Assembly: GCA_030634235.1 (NCBI GenBank)
Contig: DAOWBD010000080.1
Location: 1-5,128, forward strand
Direction of reading: 5' to 3'
Source: Candidatus Omnitrophota bacterium
GTDB lineage: Bacteria > Omnitrophota > Gorgyraeia > Zapsychrales > Zapsychraceae
DNA length: 5,128 bases
In this document: positions 4,584 through 5,128 of the stretch, piece after piece
Layout: every line of letters starts with the position of its first letter
How positions within the stretch are numbered: position 1 is the stretch's first letter
Made by a program: the position numbers and the translations under genes
The notes under the pieces: model-generated
What the model was told of the DNA's origin: nothing
Database searches by the model: none
What the model saw: the letters and a program-made list of their open reading frames with translations, nothing else

Positions 4584-5128
4584 TTATAAAAAACATATTT
4601 TGTTTTTCCCCTCTTTTTTTGCTTGGTAGAGGGCCCTGTCTGCTTTTATAGTCAGGTCACGGTGGTCATTATCTCTGCGGTATTTTGCCAGTCCGATGCT
4701 TACGGTTGTGGTTTTTTTCAAATTAAGGTTTGCTGTGGCAGTGATGATTTTTTTTGCGACCACCTGCGCCTGAGAAATGTCTGTCTCTGGCAGGATGCAT
4801 ACAAATTCGTCGCCGGCATATCTGCACACGATATCAACAACGCGTGAGCCTTCCTTGAGGATTTTACTTATTTCTTTCAGGAGACAATCACCTTCAAAAT
4901 GGCCATAAGTGTCATTATAAGATTTAAAATCATCGATATCCATCATTAAGAGACACAACGGCTTTGGATATCGTTTTACTCGACTGATTTCTTTATTTAA
5001 ACTTCTTACAAAGTATCTGTGATTAAAGAGTCCTGTCAATGAATCCGAGGTTGACAGATATTCCAACTCTCGGTAATAATTGGCATTTTCAATAGCAATA
5101 GCGGCCTGGTGCACAATAGTATAGAGGA
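4584..5128 (-). CDS. C-terminal part of a GAF-GGDEF diguanylate cyclase (5' end outside window)
   Basis: The gene runs off the right edge: the frame stays open to base 5128, and the GTG at 5114-5112 is unlikely to be the true start because the residues before it (LYTI) and after it (VHQAAIAIENANYY) form the last helix of a GAF sensor domain. A coiled linker leads to a complete GGDEF domain. Counting from the first full codon, DSLTGLFN is at 28-35, the metal-binding Asp63 in MMDIDDFK, the N71/D72 and GH segment follow, and the signature is AGDEF at 104-108, an accepted variant of GGDEF. An RxxD (RVVD, 95-98) lies exactly five residues before the signature, the canonical inhibitory I-site. The enzyme should therefore condense two GTP to c-di-GMP under product feedback. 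The C-terminus DRALYQAKKEGKNKI is typical. It converges on the PilZ gene; its input signal cannot be told from here. Confidence 0.92.
   Translation of the reverse strand, partial: LYTIVHQAAIAIENANYYRELEYLSTSDSLTGLFNHRYFVRSLNKEISRVKRYPKPLCLLMMDIDDFKSYNDTYGHFEGDCLLKEISKILKEGSRVVDIVCRYAGDEFVCILPETDISQAQVVAKKIITATANLNLKKTTTVSIGLAKYRRDNDHRDLTIKADRALYQAKKEGKNKICFL

Noticed and set aside
1..5128. A previously undescribed defence, mobile or CRISPR-like system
   Set aside because: No repeat-spacer array, transposase, integrase, toxin-antitoxin pair or RNA gene is seen. All genes fall into known housekeeping or signalling families.

Overview
This is a bacterial chromosomal window of moderate GC content. 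Its core is a minus-strand operon for the tRNA-dependent amidotransferase GatCAB, in the order gatC-gatA-gatB. GatCAB converts Glu-tRNA(Gln) and/or Asp-tRNA(Asn) to the amidated form, so the organism probably lacks a complete set of direct GlnRS/AsnRS enzymes. The species cannot be fixed from the sequence. GatCAB, a YbgC-type thioesterase, PilZ and GAF-GGDEF proteins and a likely S41 peptidase together suggest a Gram-negative-type, probably environmental bacterium. An uncultured phylum such as Omnitrophota is possible, but that is only an impression.

Layout, left to right: (1) 1-145, minus strand, the start of an exported protein, probably an S41/C-terminal processing peptidase, which runs off the left edge. 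(2) 172-1620, minus strand, gatB, interrupted by a single in-frame TGA at 850-852 where relatives carry an aromatic residue, commonly Trp. The frame is intact on both sides. (3) 1624-3063, gatA, intact, with its full catalytic triad. (4) 3066-3350, gatC. (5) 3351-3503, an intergenic segment with a candidate gatCAB promoter, a tandem 9-bp repeat and a strong 15-bp dyad that abuts the next gene's stop codon. (6) 3504-3884, minus strand, a YbgC-like acyl-CoA thioesterase with a GTG start and a good upstream sigma70-type promoter. (7) 3885-4078, an AT-rich divergent intergenic region. (8) 4079-4480, plus strand, a single-domain PilZ protein. (9) 4481-4583, a short convergent intergenic region. (10) 4584-5128, minus strand, the 3' part of a GAF-GGDEF diguanylate cyclase whose start lies beyond the right edge.

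GatC, GatA and GatB form one complex and are tightly spaced (2 and 3 nt between genes). The PilZ protein and the cyclase form a plausible c-di-GMP receptor/producer pair at the right end. The window looks mostly like ordinary housekeeping and signalling genes. The one truly odd signal is the TGA inside gatB. Competing explanations are a sequence error, a recent nonsense mutation, a split GatB made by reinitiation, or UGA read as Trp. The window cannot decide between them, although seven other Trp codons here are all TGG.
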